Below, in pieces: positions 1 to 10,700 of a stretch of DNA of 64,000 nucleotides (the stretch's first letter is position 1; each line of letters starts with the position of its first letter). Source of the stretch: Heliocybe sulcata (lineage: Eukaryota; Basidiomycota; Agaricomycetes; Gloeophyllales; Gloeophyllaceae); NCBI GenBank assembly GCA_004369045.1, contig ML213505.1:1485849-1549848 (forward strand), read 5' to 3'. Both the position numbers and the translations under genes were made by a program. The notes below the pieces were generated by a model that did no database searches, was not told the origin of the DNA, and saw only the letters and a program-made list of their open reading frames with translations.

Positions 1-900
1 AACGTTGTTTCTGGTAGGCTGACTTCGCGTTAGGTTTCGGCTCTGGACCGCGAAAGTCCCGATACGTTCGGTCCTTCATACACCCCGTCAATCCAGCTGG
101 TCGTACGATGTCTGTTGCGGGATGTATGTTTGCTAAGCTCGGAACGAATCAAGTGGGACGGGAGTCCGACATACCTGATACGCCACCAGAAATACGCGCA
201 TCTCTCACATTCCTATTCGTGCATGTGGGTGTTTCCGGGGAAATCACGGACCCCTGCGTGCACGCAACTTGATCTGTGCACTGCGTCAAGGAAGAACCCG
301 AGGCCACGTTGAGTCTGTTTCTCCTATCTCAAGACGGGCTTCCTTATGAATTGGCACAGAAGCCTAAAGCGTCCTCGTCGGATCTTGTAGGCTGGAAAGC
401 GTTCGAAGCTATACTTGTTCTGTGTGGCCTGTGACTTCGAGGGTGCGAGCGATGGAGACTTGTGATGAACAGGGCAGTGAATGTTGTTGAATGCTCCACA
501 GCACTTGACCGTAGAGATAGAATTAAGCCTTCTGTGCCTGCCTGATGCGGGGTAGATTGTCGACCGCCATAGAGATGTGGCTCCTGCGTGGCGTGTACCC
601 TATACGTGTTGCGGAGTCCGGGTAGTCAGTGCCACCCGGAGTGGGATTTAATGTTGGGTTAAGCGAGGGTGATTAAAAGAGGATGTTATGTAAGGATCTG
701 TGGCCGAGGGACGAATCTCCGATACTGCTGTAATTGGGTTTCACCTTCCAACAAACCCCAATTCGTGCCTTCCGCGGCCGTTTCCCGGCATAACTCTTCT
801 TGAGCTCGCCATGGCAGACTATAAAGAGCGGACTTGCTGTCTCCAAGAAACATAGCCCTTCGCACCACACCAGCCTCTCATCGCACCTCCTCGCATCACA
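1..900. other. Left-edge stretch without a recognisable gene
   Basis: Short open frames occur on both strands but none has recognisable protein character or splice-linked continuation. The last ~80 bases hold the promoter of the next gene: a TATAAAG at 820-826 and a CT-rich tract running up to its ATG at 901. Confidence 0.5.
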
Positions 901-1308
901 ATGTCCAACCCCGTCCTCGCATCCTTCGACCCCTTCGCGGTCCACCCATTCACCAGCAACAAGGGTCTCGCTCCCAAACCACCCCAGCCCACCGGCTTCC
1001 CTGCACCCATCCCCAACTCCATGCTCAACCACTCCGCGGCAGCACCCGCCTCCCCCTCCTCCTCGCCGCCCTCCTCGTCCTCCCAGACCCCCATCCACGC
1101 GCCCAGGCCGCGCCGCGCCAACAGCCCAGGGTCACCTCCCGCGCGCCCCCAGGCCCACGGCGTCTTCGTCCCCTTCCGCCCGGAGCAGTCGTCGCCAGAC
1201 CTCCCAGACATACTTCTCAAGAAGAAGCCAGCCTACGGCTTCAGCTTTGGCTCGGAGCCCTCGACGCCGCCGACGGGGAAGAGCAGGGACGGGAGGTCCA
1301 AGCATTGA
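901..1308 (+). CDS. Small Pro/Ser-rich protein of unknown function
   Basis: This is a single-exon frame of 135 residues. It starts at an ATG that follows a CT-rich tract, with a TATAAAG 75-80 bp upstream, which is a normal fungal promoter layout. The product is rich in Pro, Ser and Ala and looks disordered apart from a short charged segment in the last third (around residues 86-110, reading FVPFRPEQSSPDLPDILLKK) that looks constrained. The Pro/Ser-rich middle also gives long frames on the opposite strand, but only this one has a good start context. I do not recognise a domain and assign no function. The next gene, NTAQ1, is on the same strand 440 bp downstream. Confidence 0.6.
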   Translation: MSNPVLASFDPFAVHPFTSNKGLAPKPPQPTGFPAPIPNSMLNHSAAAPASPSSSPPSSSSQTPIHAPRPRRANSPGSPPARPQAHGVFVPFRPEQSSPDLPDILLKKKPAYGFSFGSEPSTPPTGKSRDGRSKH

Positions 1309-1749
1309 TTTCCATGTTCGCATGTGATTGTATACCCTGGCGATGACATAGTGCGTACCGACTATTGTCCATCACTTCTTCCATAGAACTAACTTGTCCT
1401 TTCAGAGCCATCACCACCGTCTCGTGCCGCCGGAGATGGGGCTTTCATGATCTTCTATGCTCCAACATGGAGTATCAGAGTTTTAGTCTCAATATGCGGG
1501 GGAGGCGGGGTTCCGAAGGAGAGAAGATAAGCCAAAATGAACTCAGTTCTACTGAGGAAGCAGTGGTCAAAATTTGTACTTGTATGCCATCTGGATTCTG
1601 ATCTTGGGACTTTCGGCTGCATGGTTTCGTCGCATACCTTACTTCATCGTCATTGCTTTCCATTCCTACCACATCCTTGCCATTTCCTTACTAGCATAAT
1701 CGTCGCATCTTTACCCTGTACCATCATATCGTTCCATCGTCGCTGTAAT
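1309..1749. other. Intergenic, 3' end of the small protein and promoter of NTAQ1
   Basis: No gene is seen. The last ~100 bases before the NTAQ1 ATG at 1750 are CT-rich, as expected for a fungal promoter. An in-frame ATG further upstream (1537) would add about 70 residues that do not resemble the family, so it was not used as the start. Confidence 0.5.
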
Positions 1750-2821
1750 ATGCATTCGCCTCCACTACCCGATCGCGTTGCCCCTATCCCACCGCAAGTG
1801 CCTCCTGATAGCGTGTATACGCGCTGCTACTGCGAAGAAAACATCTACCTTTTAGCAACAGAGTTTGAAGCGCGCAGGGATATCAAAGATAGATGGGAAG
1901 TCTGCGTCGCATTCATTTCTAACGCAGGGAAGACAGTAAGTTCGTCCCTCCGTGCGACCGCAGATAGGCCTTGCCCTAAGCCCCTGCCATCCGATAGGTA
2001 GCTCTCTGGAATCAAACCGCCCGCCCGGGACTAGTGGTATGGGACTACCACGTCATCCTCCTTCTCCGTCCCTGGCAAGCCAAGAACGAGACCGCAGATC
2101 GAAAGGGAGCTGCATCATGGGTGTACGATTTCGACACGCAGCTGCCTACGCCCTGTACCGCCCAAGGCATGGCCTCCCATGCATCCCACACGAAGAGACC
2201 CTGAACGGCACGTTTCACTGATAGAATACATCGCATGGACCTTCCCCATACACGGCCAGCTTCCTGAAGAGTATCAGAGGTAAGGAAGAGCGCGCTCCCA
2301 CATCGCCGTTGGCTCACCATCGATCTCTGGTGGCGCGACCTATCCAGTTTCTTCCGAGTCATACCAGCGCCCACGTACCTATCCAACTTCGCATCCGATC
2401 GCTCGCACATGGTACGTACGCCCTCTCATATCCCCTTCCCATCCTACCTCGCCCATGATCTCATTTCATTTCATGAAAACCAAAGATCTCATCTGCATGA
2501 TTTTAGCTCCGTGTTCAGTTAGGAGACGATCACGACGACGTCAGCATTTACAATCCGGAAGGTCGAGACCATGGAAATCCAAATACCGACATGCCCTCAT
2601 TGGTCAAGGAACGAGAGGACGCCCGATACATTTCGCCGCCGCCCGGGTATCCTGCGATATGCGGGCCACGCGCGAAGGAGAAAGGCGTCAAGACAAACTT
2701 GATGGAGGCATTCGTGCGCATGAACAATACTGGGTGTAGAACGGAGTGCAAGATAGAAGAGGTGGAGACGTATGGTCAGGTACTCGACCTGGAGGGCTTC
2801 CGGGCGTGGTGTCATGCGTAG
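1750..2821 (+). CDS. NTAQ1: Protein N-terminal glutamine amidohydrolase
   Basis: NTAQ1 deamidates an N-terminal Gln to Glu, which is then arginylated and read as a degron by the Arg/N-degron pathway. Five exons join in frame: 1750-1935, 1998-2166, 2225-2279, 2348-2411 and 2519-2821, giving 258 residues, a little longer than the ~205-residue animal enzymes. All hallmarks are visible: CYCEEN with the catalytic Cys at residue 28 (the same number as in human), VWDYHV with the catalytic His (~80), [11 protein letters not shown] with the catalytic Asp (~108), then NFASDRSHM and a PPPGYP segment near the C-terminus. The second intron (2167-2224) must use a GC donor (CAAG|GCATGG) to keep the frame and join the conserved blocks. 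Nothing is missing, so the enzyme should be active. Its neighbours, F-box and BTB genes, are also degradation-related, but a functional link is only inference. Confidence 0.93.
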
Positions 2822-3382
2822 AGCCCGGTTCCGCCCGCCGGCGACGCTCACATACAGAGAACCTCCAGGAATGACGAGGAAAGCAAACGCTGAATCGGTG
2901 CCTGACCACAGACGCATGACGACATGCAGATTCCCCGCACTTCAGACCGATGAAGAAGCGAAATCTTCCAATGCCCAGATATCTAGATCACAGCCCTGTA
3001 GATTCCCGCCGGTCCGCTAGGTAGGAAGCCAATTAGAGTAGAGCAGGGAGGCGGTATATTTCATAGAGCAAGTCTAGAGCAAGTCGAAGATGGCTTGCAG
3101 TCTAACGTGATGTCCAGTTTCTCGTGAGTACGGCCGTTCCATGAGCGGCAGAAGGCAGAGTCATGTGAAAAATGACGGTCGACGAAATCCGATAGAGACG
3201 TCTAGAAAATAGAGAAAGAAGAAACTGGTCAATTGTCTACACTGGAGCTCTTGTCAGCGAGCTACCACGGATAAATCGGAGAATACAAACGTATGGGTAT
3301 CCGGATAGGTCCACTAGCTCCTTCGTCCGCAGTACCGATTCCTTGACCACCTGTCGATAAACCTACTGAGACGCTTAACAAG
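2822..3382. other. Convergent intergenic region
   Basis: NTAQ1 and the F-box gene end towards each other here. Open frames are short and overlap NTAQ1's last exon on the other strand. No structured element was seen. If the F-box gene uses a donor at its last codons (a GTGCGT just before the stop), part of this stretch could be extra coding sequence. Confidence 0.4.
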
Positions 3383-4812
3383 CTACAGGTACGCACCTAT
3401 GTCATTCTCACTGCGGAGAGCGACGGCTGTCCTGCTCTTCGCCTCCACGGATTTGGCAGACAAAGCATGACGCGCCAGCAGGTATTCCATCTCGTTCCTG
3501 GCATCGCTGAGAAAGCCTTCAAGAATCTCCGCGGACAACGCGCGCAATGGGCTCGATGTTGAGAACATAAAGTGGCGGTACCACATGCTGATGCGCGGGA
3601 AGCCGGCGTCGGGCAGCCAGATACCCCAACGGTGTCGGTCGAAAGGAATCTCGGCTGCGAGGCGGTTAGTACAGGTGACTTCCTGCATGATAGGAGCGTA
3701 TTTGTGACTCACTTATAAACTGGCAAGTCTCTAGGGTTGGGCAAGCTCTGCCGAGTTTTGTCGACATTGTGTAATCATCACACATTGTGTAGATGCTCGC
3801 TACTGGATTTTGCCCGCAGCCAGCGGCGAGCTTCAATCTCTGCAGGCGGCTGAAGTTTGGCAGGACTTCTAGCAACACGTTGACAAAGGACTGATGTAAC
3901 ATGATTATTAGAGTGGTTTACCGTGCAGAGACACAAGGCACCCACGTCGTACGCTTCATCGGCATAAAGATCCTCGGTAGAGTTGCTGATAATGAGCGTG
4001 TCTATTCTGGCCAGATGATTTGCGACCGAGCGCAGAAGAGGCTCGGACCATGCCTCCAACTCGGTTGCGAACAACCCAACCGGAGCAGTCGAAGTACCTA
4101 ATACTTGCATAGTCGCGTCCATGTGCGCAAATTCTGTACTGTCCCATACGACGTGCACAGCTTGTAGCGGAGATGTCGAGACGAAGAGAGGCATCGCGGA
4201 GCTGCTGCAGACCAGAGCGGTTAATCGGGGGAGGGTCAGGGGCGCATATGGACATTCAACGGAGCTGTCATGAGGGCTACGGGTGAGGTACAGGTTGGTT
4301 ATACGAGGATGGCGACGGAGAAACTCGACGACATCTTCGTCAATGCTGAGATAGTGGAACGCCTCGAGCTTCGGGAACGTGCACTTCCGCAAGAGTGGCC
4401 CGTACTCGGGCAGACTACTTGCGATCCCAAGGGAAGTTACGTTTTCACAGCCGCTTATAGCCCTCTCTAAGAGGGTATAAAAGGATTTGAAACGCTTTTG
4501 CGAGGTCCTATCACCGCTCACAGTAAAAACCGCTCACGAGCAAATAGTCATCGCTTAGTCTGCAACTCACGTCGCGATAGATAATGTCTTCACGGACTGC
4601 GCGGCGAGAGGATTGCCAGCAAGCGTCTTCAGGGCTCCAATTAGGGTATCAGGAGCCTCTAGTTTGAGACGGCGGTATATGATACGAGTTGCGACGGCAT
4701 TGAAGAGCTTCGATACGAGAGCCAGAGCCAGAGAATCACCCCGACAGACTTCCGCGACTTCCTCCACCAGTTCCACAGGCAGATCTCCAAAATGCGCGCC
4801 CTCCGGTTGCAT
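3383..4812 (-). CDS. F-box protein
   Basis: Four exons on the minus strand join in frame: 4812-4571, 4516-3946, 3890-3713 and 3654-3383, giving about 420 residues. The first ~50 residues form an F-box (GDLPVELVEEVAEVC, then LALVSKLFNAVATRIIYRRL), which would bind Skp1 in an SCF ubiquitin ligase. The rest has repeated Leu-rich segments (for example LPRLTALVC, RRHPRITNLYL, LPNFSRLQRLKL) like the irregular LRR-type substrate region of mushroom F-box proteins. F-box families are greatly expanded in Agaricomycetes, so the target cannot be inferred. The second intron has two possible phase-0 donors; I chose the one giving a 55-nt intron over one giving ~31 nt. The C-terminal stop lies next to a plausible donor, so the true end is uncertain. 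Confidence 0.75.
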
Positions 4813-4992
4813 GTCACTCGAGGCTATTGTCTAGGAGTGCCAAACGAAACCGCAGAGACAGGCTCGCCGACGCAGAAGGGAACGTGACGGCTGTGGTGAA
4901 ACCTGCGTGACCTCCGGCGCCTTTGGAGTTGTCGTCCGACTGCACTTCCCCGCACCTCCACGTTCTCGAAAATACCTGTGTCTCTGCGACTT

Positions 4993-6408
4993 ATGGATTC
5001 CGTTGCTTCATCTCAAGTTCATGCTTTTGGTTCCACTAATGGACACGCCGGTCCAGAAAATGTGCCATACCATGACTCTAACGGAGAGTCTGCGGCATCC
5101 ACGTCTTTTTCCAGTCAACCTGTGAATGGGTATTCACAACAGTACGTGTCTCGTAGTTTATAACGCTCCTGGAAGATCTTTCGCTCGCGTCCATGTACGA
5201 ATGAGATGCTTACTGGATCCTTGTTTGTACCAGGAACCCCTTCCAAGCTCACGACGATGCCATTATACGGCATCTGTACCACTCCGGGTTCCAGTCTGGC
5301 GTGCGTGTTTCTGTTTATGCAAATTGGACTCTACTTTGCTTACATGCTTATTATTCGATAGAATTACGCAGATACGTTTCTGGTCAGTCCGAAGAATGGT
5401 TATCTCTTGGTTTTGTTTGATGACGCTTCTCGCAGCATGTTCTTGGGAGCGTGTACAGACTGCACGCCATCATCCTATCACGATCGCCCTACCTCGCACA
5501 TTTGATGTCGACATCACCTCAGACATCACCCCACGCTATCTATGTGCAAGTAGAACACGAGCCAGAGGTGACTCAAGAAGTAAGTTTCGCGCCTTTTGTC
5601 AACTAAAGGAATTTCTGACATGCTTCGATGCATGCTTTGTCTAGGGCTTCGCGATAGGTGCGGAATAAAGGAGCACAAATGGTCTATTGCATGCTCACAT
5701 ATGTTTCTCTAGCCCTCGGATACCTCTATTCATCAGAGTCGCTCGGCTTGATAAGACCAGAAAACGCAAGAGGCGTCCTTGCCGCCGCCTGCTTATTGGG
5801 AGGTATGGAGGAGCTGTGCGCCTATGCCTACGACGTTTGCCGACAATCCATCACGGTCGACTCTATAAACGACTGGGTGGACTTCATCGAGTCACTGCGC
5901 TCACCTTCATCATCTGGCGTGTCCACGCCCGTCGACGTGGCACCCCCTTCCACGTCGATATTCGGGTTGTACGGCCCAAGATTAAAAGACGATGTCGAGC
6001 ACTTCCTCACCGTTTCACTACCGAACATCCTCGGCGTGAGCGTAACGAGTTCTCCCTCTCAGCAGGAGAGCAACAAGACAGGCCGCGACACGCTATTGCA
6101 CATTTATTCACGCGTTCCATTCGACTTCTTCAAGCGATCCGTAGAGAACCCTCAGTTCCAGATCGGTGAGTATCTTGCACGGACGAAGAGAGCGGCCGGC
6201 TGATGACTGAATACGCGCAGGTTCCGACCAGGCCAGGTTCAAGTTCGCGAAAGATGCGATAGAAATGAGGAAGCGAGGAATTGCTCGCGGGTCAGGGGCG
6301 GAAGAAACAGTGGTTCTTGCCTTCGGGGGAAACAGCCATGGCGCCAGTGCGGTCCATGTTACCCGCAAACTGCGCAAGCGGCCGCTGTGGAAGGTCAATG
6401 CTCCCTGA
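4993..6408 (+). CDS. BTB/POZ domain protein
   Basis: Seven exons (4993-5141, 5234-5300, 5362-5382, 5436-5579, 5645-5657, 5713-6165 and 6221-6408) give 344 residues. The BTB fold is recognisable from HLYHSGFQSGNYADTFL through VYRLHAIILSRSPYLAHLM, followed by a region with an ALGYLYSSESLGLI segment of the kind that ends BTB folds; the rest is helical. BTB proteins dimerise and often act as Cul3 adaptors. This architecture (BTB plus a long unnamed C-terminal part) is common in basidiomycetes without a defined role. Two exons are very small: 21 nt encoding NYADTFL and 13 nt encoding GFAI, both required to keep the conserved block in frame. An upstream in-frame ATG at 4978 would add five residues. 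Confidence 0.85.
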
Positions 6409-6923
6409 AGACACTCCCTGAAGACACTCCGTATGTCTGCGCCGGACTGTAATCGTGCACGTCTTTCTTGTTATCCATTGTTCTGCCACGCTACAATATT
6501 GGTATATTCTCAGATATTTAGTCCACGTGGCTCGGCCCCGAGGTATAAGCGGGGGAAGCAAGGCCGACAAAATAAGGTTCTGTCTACAACATGGCGTTTA
6601 GCACCGGGAAATGCCACATTTTACCTTGACATCTTCGATGGCCTTCGCGATCATTAATGGACACTGTGGCTTGGGACGTTGTGTGGCTGCGATATCCAGC
6701 TCCTGTCTTCTGGTCTTCGAGCCGTACGCTATCGCGGCAAGGGCCTCGAATGCGGGACTCTTGTAAGCGCTCATAGATTTCTAGTACTTCTACTTCCCAG
6801 GCCCGCACGAGATAGCCCAATCACGGGAGCAAGGCTGTCTGCCGCAGAGGCCGTCGCATATCAACTTGAGGAGATGTTAGAGTTCAATACCATCCTCTAC
6901 ATGAGCCGCCTTTGCCCTCTGCT
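6409..6923. other. Intergenic between the BTB and DUF6593 genes
   Basis: Only short frames are present, with no family resemblance. An 18-bp segment (ctccctgaagacactccc type) is directly duplicated at 6401-6429, right after the BTB stop codon. Nothing else was seen. Confidence 0.45.
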
Positions 6924-7601
6924 ATGTCTGCGCCCTACAAGTTATATTTTACAGGACGCGACGACCCGAGGAACGGCTGTATCATGATTGGCGTGGACAC
7001 CAAGCCTATATTCTTTCGTTTCGATACGCCAGACTTGTTTATGGGCAATGCCCGCACATCTGTACGCTCCAAGTCTGCGTAAGCCTGGTCTATTCTTACG
7101 ACGATTTGTTCGCCAGGTCACAAAAGGCAACGGCGAGGTCGTCGCAGTCTTTGACTGGACAAGCAGGAATTACCTTGGCTCAGCCACTATCGGCCATAGA
7201 CAAGTCCCCATGGGACGCCTTATTATGACTGGGACAAGTCCGAAGTAAGGTCTTGGAGCCAGCATCCGTGATATGCTGACATATGTACATTATCCAGCGG
7301 GTCGCGCACGTTCGAATCAGGGAACGGTGGGATGTACGCCTGGAGGAGGCGCGGTAGCGATTCCAGTGCATACGATGTACGTCCAGTGCAACTCTGCCTC
7401 TGCTTGCCTACAGCCCACCATAAGTTATTAGCCCTGCCCCAAGCGAGCGCCGTCGCCATATACCGAAGATTTCAGCAGTCTACTCCAGTAGGACCATCCT
7501 ACGCCTACATGCAGTACAGGTTCGATGACGACGTCCTCTTGCTGGACTCCCTTCTTGCACTATCGCTGAATCGCTGGTTTGATATTCAAGGAGGGTTATG
7601 A
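6924..7601 (+). CDS. DUF6593 domain protein
   Basis: Four exons (6924-7061, 7117-7244, 7298-7376 and 7425-7601) give 173 residues. The layout matches the basidiomycete DUF6593 family: a short N-terminal strand region (APYKLYFTGRDDPRNGC), a central EVVAVFDWTSRNYLGSATIG segment, the typical SRTFES..GGMYAWRRR block, and a C-terminal LLLDSLLALSLNRWFD helix. The biochemical role of the family is unknown. No signal peptide is visible, so the protein is probably cytosolic. The last intron uses an AAG acceptor, chosen because it alone restores the frame and the YDLL junction. These genes occur in many copies in mushroom genomes. Confidence 0.85.
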
Positions 7602-7777
7602 TGATAATTTAGTACAAACGCTGTCTATGTTTTCATTAGTCCTTGCATTACGTATGTACGTACGGTAACATGTATCCGGGTATCCATGCGGACGGCATAG
7701 GTTTGTTACAAAGCTGGGGTAAGTGCAGAGAAATCTCTGTGAAAGATAACCAAGAATCAGATTAGCAGAACAGTCGA

Positions 7778-10700
7778 TTACGAACCGGGCGCCAGGCTGC
7801 CAAGCATCTGCTCCAATCGTTCTTCCACGGTCCAACTCGTCTCCGCCTCGGAACGATCGGGGCCGCCGCGGGATGCGAAATTGAACGACCCAGCGTCCAT
7901 GCCGAGAGACAAATTCTCGATGAGACGCCCAATCTGCGCAGGAGAACTATAGAAGACCTACGGACACTGTTGAGCCAGCGTACAGCACGATATAGAACAG
8001 ACACTTACCTTGGTCTCCGGACGATTCTGGCCAAGGGTAGCTTTCTTCTGGGAAAGATACGATGTGTTGCTACTCTTCGACGACTTCCTGCCATGCTCTT
8101 TCACATATACGTGCATTCCATCTTGACTTGAATCATGCAGAGAGTACTCTGACAGAAAGCTTGCCCGACTGGCGTACAAGGACTCGCCATCGTCATCGCG
8201 CAACCCGTTCACGATCGACCTAATAATCACGTTATCGGAATGACCATGGCATTTCCAACAATGCAACGAACCATATAGTCTCGCCGTTCGCCATCTCCAC
8301 TACTTCAATGACCGGCGGTGGCTCGCTAGTCGAAGGGCGCCCTGAAGGAATCTCGGCGGAGCCTCGAGGTTCACCGGCTTGAGCTGCTGGCGCTTTGCCT
8401 TCGCCTGCATACATCTCGTACCTACTGCCCACTTCAGCATACAACAGATGACTCGGACTCTTATCATCACTCACAGGGAGTCATACGCAGAGCTCGATTT
8501 CTCCAGTGGACCTGATCCAGGCACTTGCAGACTGTTATCGGACGCCACTGCGGATAACGACGGGGGTAACTGCGGTACAGGGGGCGAGGCATCCCCAGAG
8601 AAGCGTCGCGAAGTAGGGGACTTCAATGGCGGAGGTGTAGGTGCACGCTCATGGACCGATCGATTCGATTGAATAGATGTTGTACTGGTGGGTCGGCGCC
8701 GCTTCGAAATGCTACGGCTCAATAGACTCAGGTCGAACGTGGAGGCTCGTGTGTCTGACGGCATGATAATAGTCCGACGCACGATAGCATTTGCACCTGG
8801 ACGATCCTCAGCTCCAAGTCGCCGGCTGGACTCTGCGTCCTTGGTCTCAGCACGACTCTCCGCTCGGCTTCGAAGCGACACTTTTCTTGCTATAGTTTCA
8901 CTCGGTCTAGCCAGGAAACTATCGAGACTAGGTCTGCCATCGGACTGGGCTGGAGACTTTGTTCTGTCCCGTATGAAAGGCTTTTGGCTGCGGACACTCT
9001 GTGCATTCGACGTGCTCCTACTCAACGCAGAGCCAAGTGGACGGGAGGACGTCGAACCGGACCGCACAAGCAAGGCGCTGACATCTTCTGGGTTGAGACC
9101 CAGATTCGACGCAGCATCGAAAAGTTGCCTTAAGGCCTGCTCATCCGCTTGATCAGGGGTCGGAGGATCGGATACGGAAGAACTTGACTGCTGTGTATGA
9201 CTGGACCGTTCGATCCTCGACGTTGATGTAGAGGAATCCGTCGGAGACGCTAACGGGAAGCTGGTATTGAAAGCTGGAGCAGACTGAGCTTGACTAGGGA
9301 AGACGGGATCCTTAGGAGGCAGCGTAACAGAAGATGCAGCTGCGTGATGTGAAGCAACCGGTGTCGATCGCTCGAACTCTGGTACCATATCACCATTCCG
9401 AGGCTTACGCCACCTCGAGATTAGTCCTCTAAATCCTGGAGCTGAAGCAGGAGGACTAGTCACAGAAATCTTGGGGTTTGATGGTTCCATGGCACTCAAA
9501 GGTGGTTGCGTACTAGACAGTCCATCGATGACTTCATCACCGCGAGGAGTTGAAGTCTGGTGAGGTCTAAGATCCATAGGGAAGGGGGTAACCTCCTCCC
9601 CGTTCAATGCCGGAGGCCTATGGCGGAAGGTGCCTTTGATCTTGCGTATACGAGATCCAATCTTAGAGTTGTTCGCCATTTGAGCCTGTCCCGGGGTGAG
9701 AGAAGCATTCGGAAGGGGAATAGTATCGACGCTTGTCGATGCCATGACAAAGTGAGGGGAAGATATCTGGCTCCGATTGATGGGCTTGCGCGATTCGCGC
9801 AACTTCGAGTTGGAAGGTATCTTTCGCAAAGCTGCAGTTGCTTCCTCTGCGCGGCGTTGTACGTCCTTTGCCAGTTCCGCAGGATCCACCAGTAGAGGGC
9901 TCTTGGGAGAGACAGGCATAGCAACAGGCTGAGATTCGTCGCCTGGTGCCTCCGAGGGTATGTCGTCCATATGCAAGACAACATCATCATATACATGCAA
10001 TACAGTATCATCAACAAGTGTGACTTCTCTTTGTGGAGCCAAGGCCGGCGAAGAAGGCTCCTCGAGATAATCATCCTGCTGCGACGACAGGATGGCAGCA
10101 CCGGAGAGCCCAGAATCTCCTGCTCCAAAAAGGACGTCATCAAGATCCTTCCTGCGCCTACGAGGACTGGACGGGGATGGAAGCTCAAGTGTGGCAGGCG
10201 GCGACAGCTCCAATTCAGCCTTCGGACTTTCCAATGTCTCCAGATCGGCGGCCTTCGATTGGGGCGATTCTATACTATTAATTACGGAGTTCAGCAAAGC
10301 ACTAGCTTTGGCACTCTTGTCTGGGTTCGATGGGTGACCGGGAGAAGACGTAGAGACAGACATCTGAGGAGCAGGGCTTGTAGCCTGCTATGACTGTTAG
10401 ACTTAACGTTACTGATTACTAGAGAAGGTCACCTACCCTGTTCTCAGCAGTCGTAACAGAGTGTGTTGACGGTCTACGACGTCTTAGAGACGGAGGCCGA
10501 CTCTCTGGAGTGGTCGTTTTGTAGACGGCTGCTTTCACCAGCTTGTCCTGCATCGCAGCGAAGTCGGATTTTGTCAAACCGGCATATCGTCGTATGACAT
10601 CTTCCGGATCCCAGTCTTCATCGGCGTAGCTTCCGGCCGCAGTGGAAGTGCTACTTTCACCGACCAACTCATGCCAGACTGGCTCCTCAGGGTCAATATC

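Noticed and set aside
800-1346. Alternative plus-strand frames starting at 800 and 834
   Set aside because: They overlap the Pro/Ser-rich gene at 901-1308 in other frames and lack a promoter-to-start arrangement.
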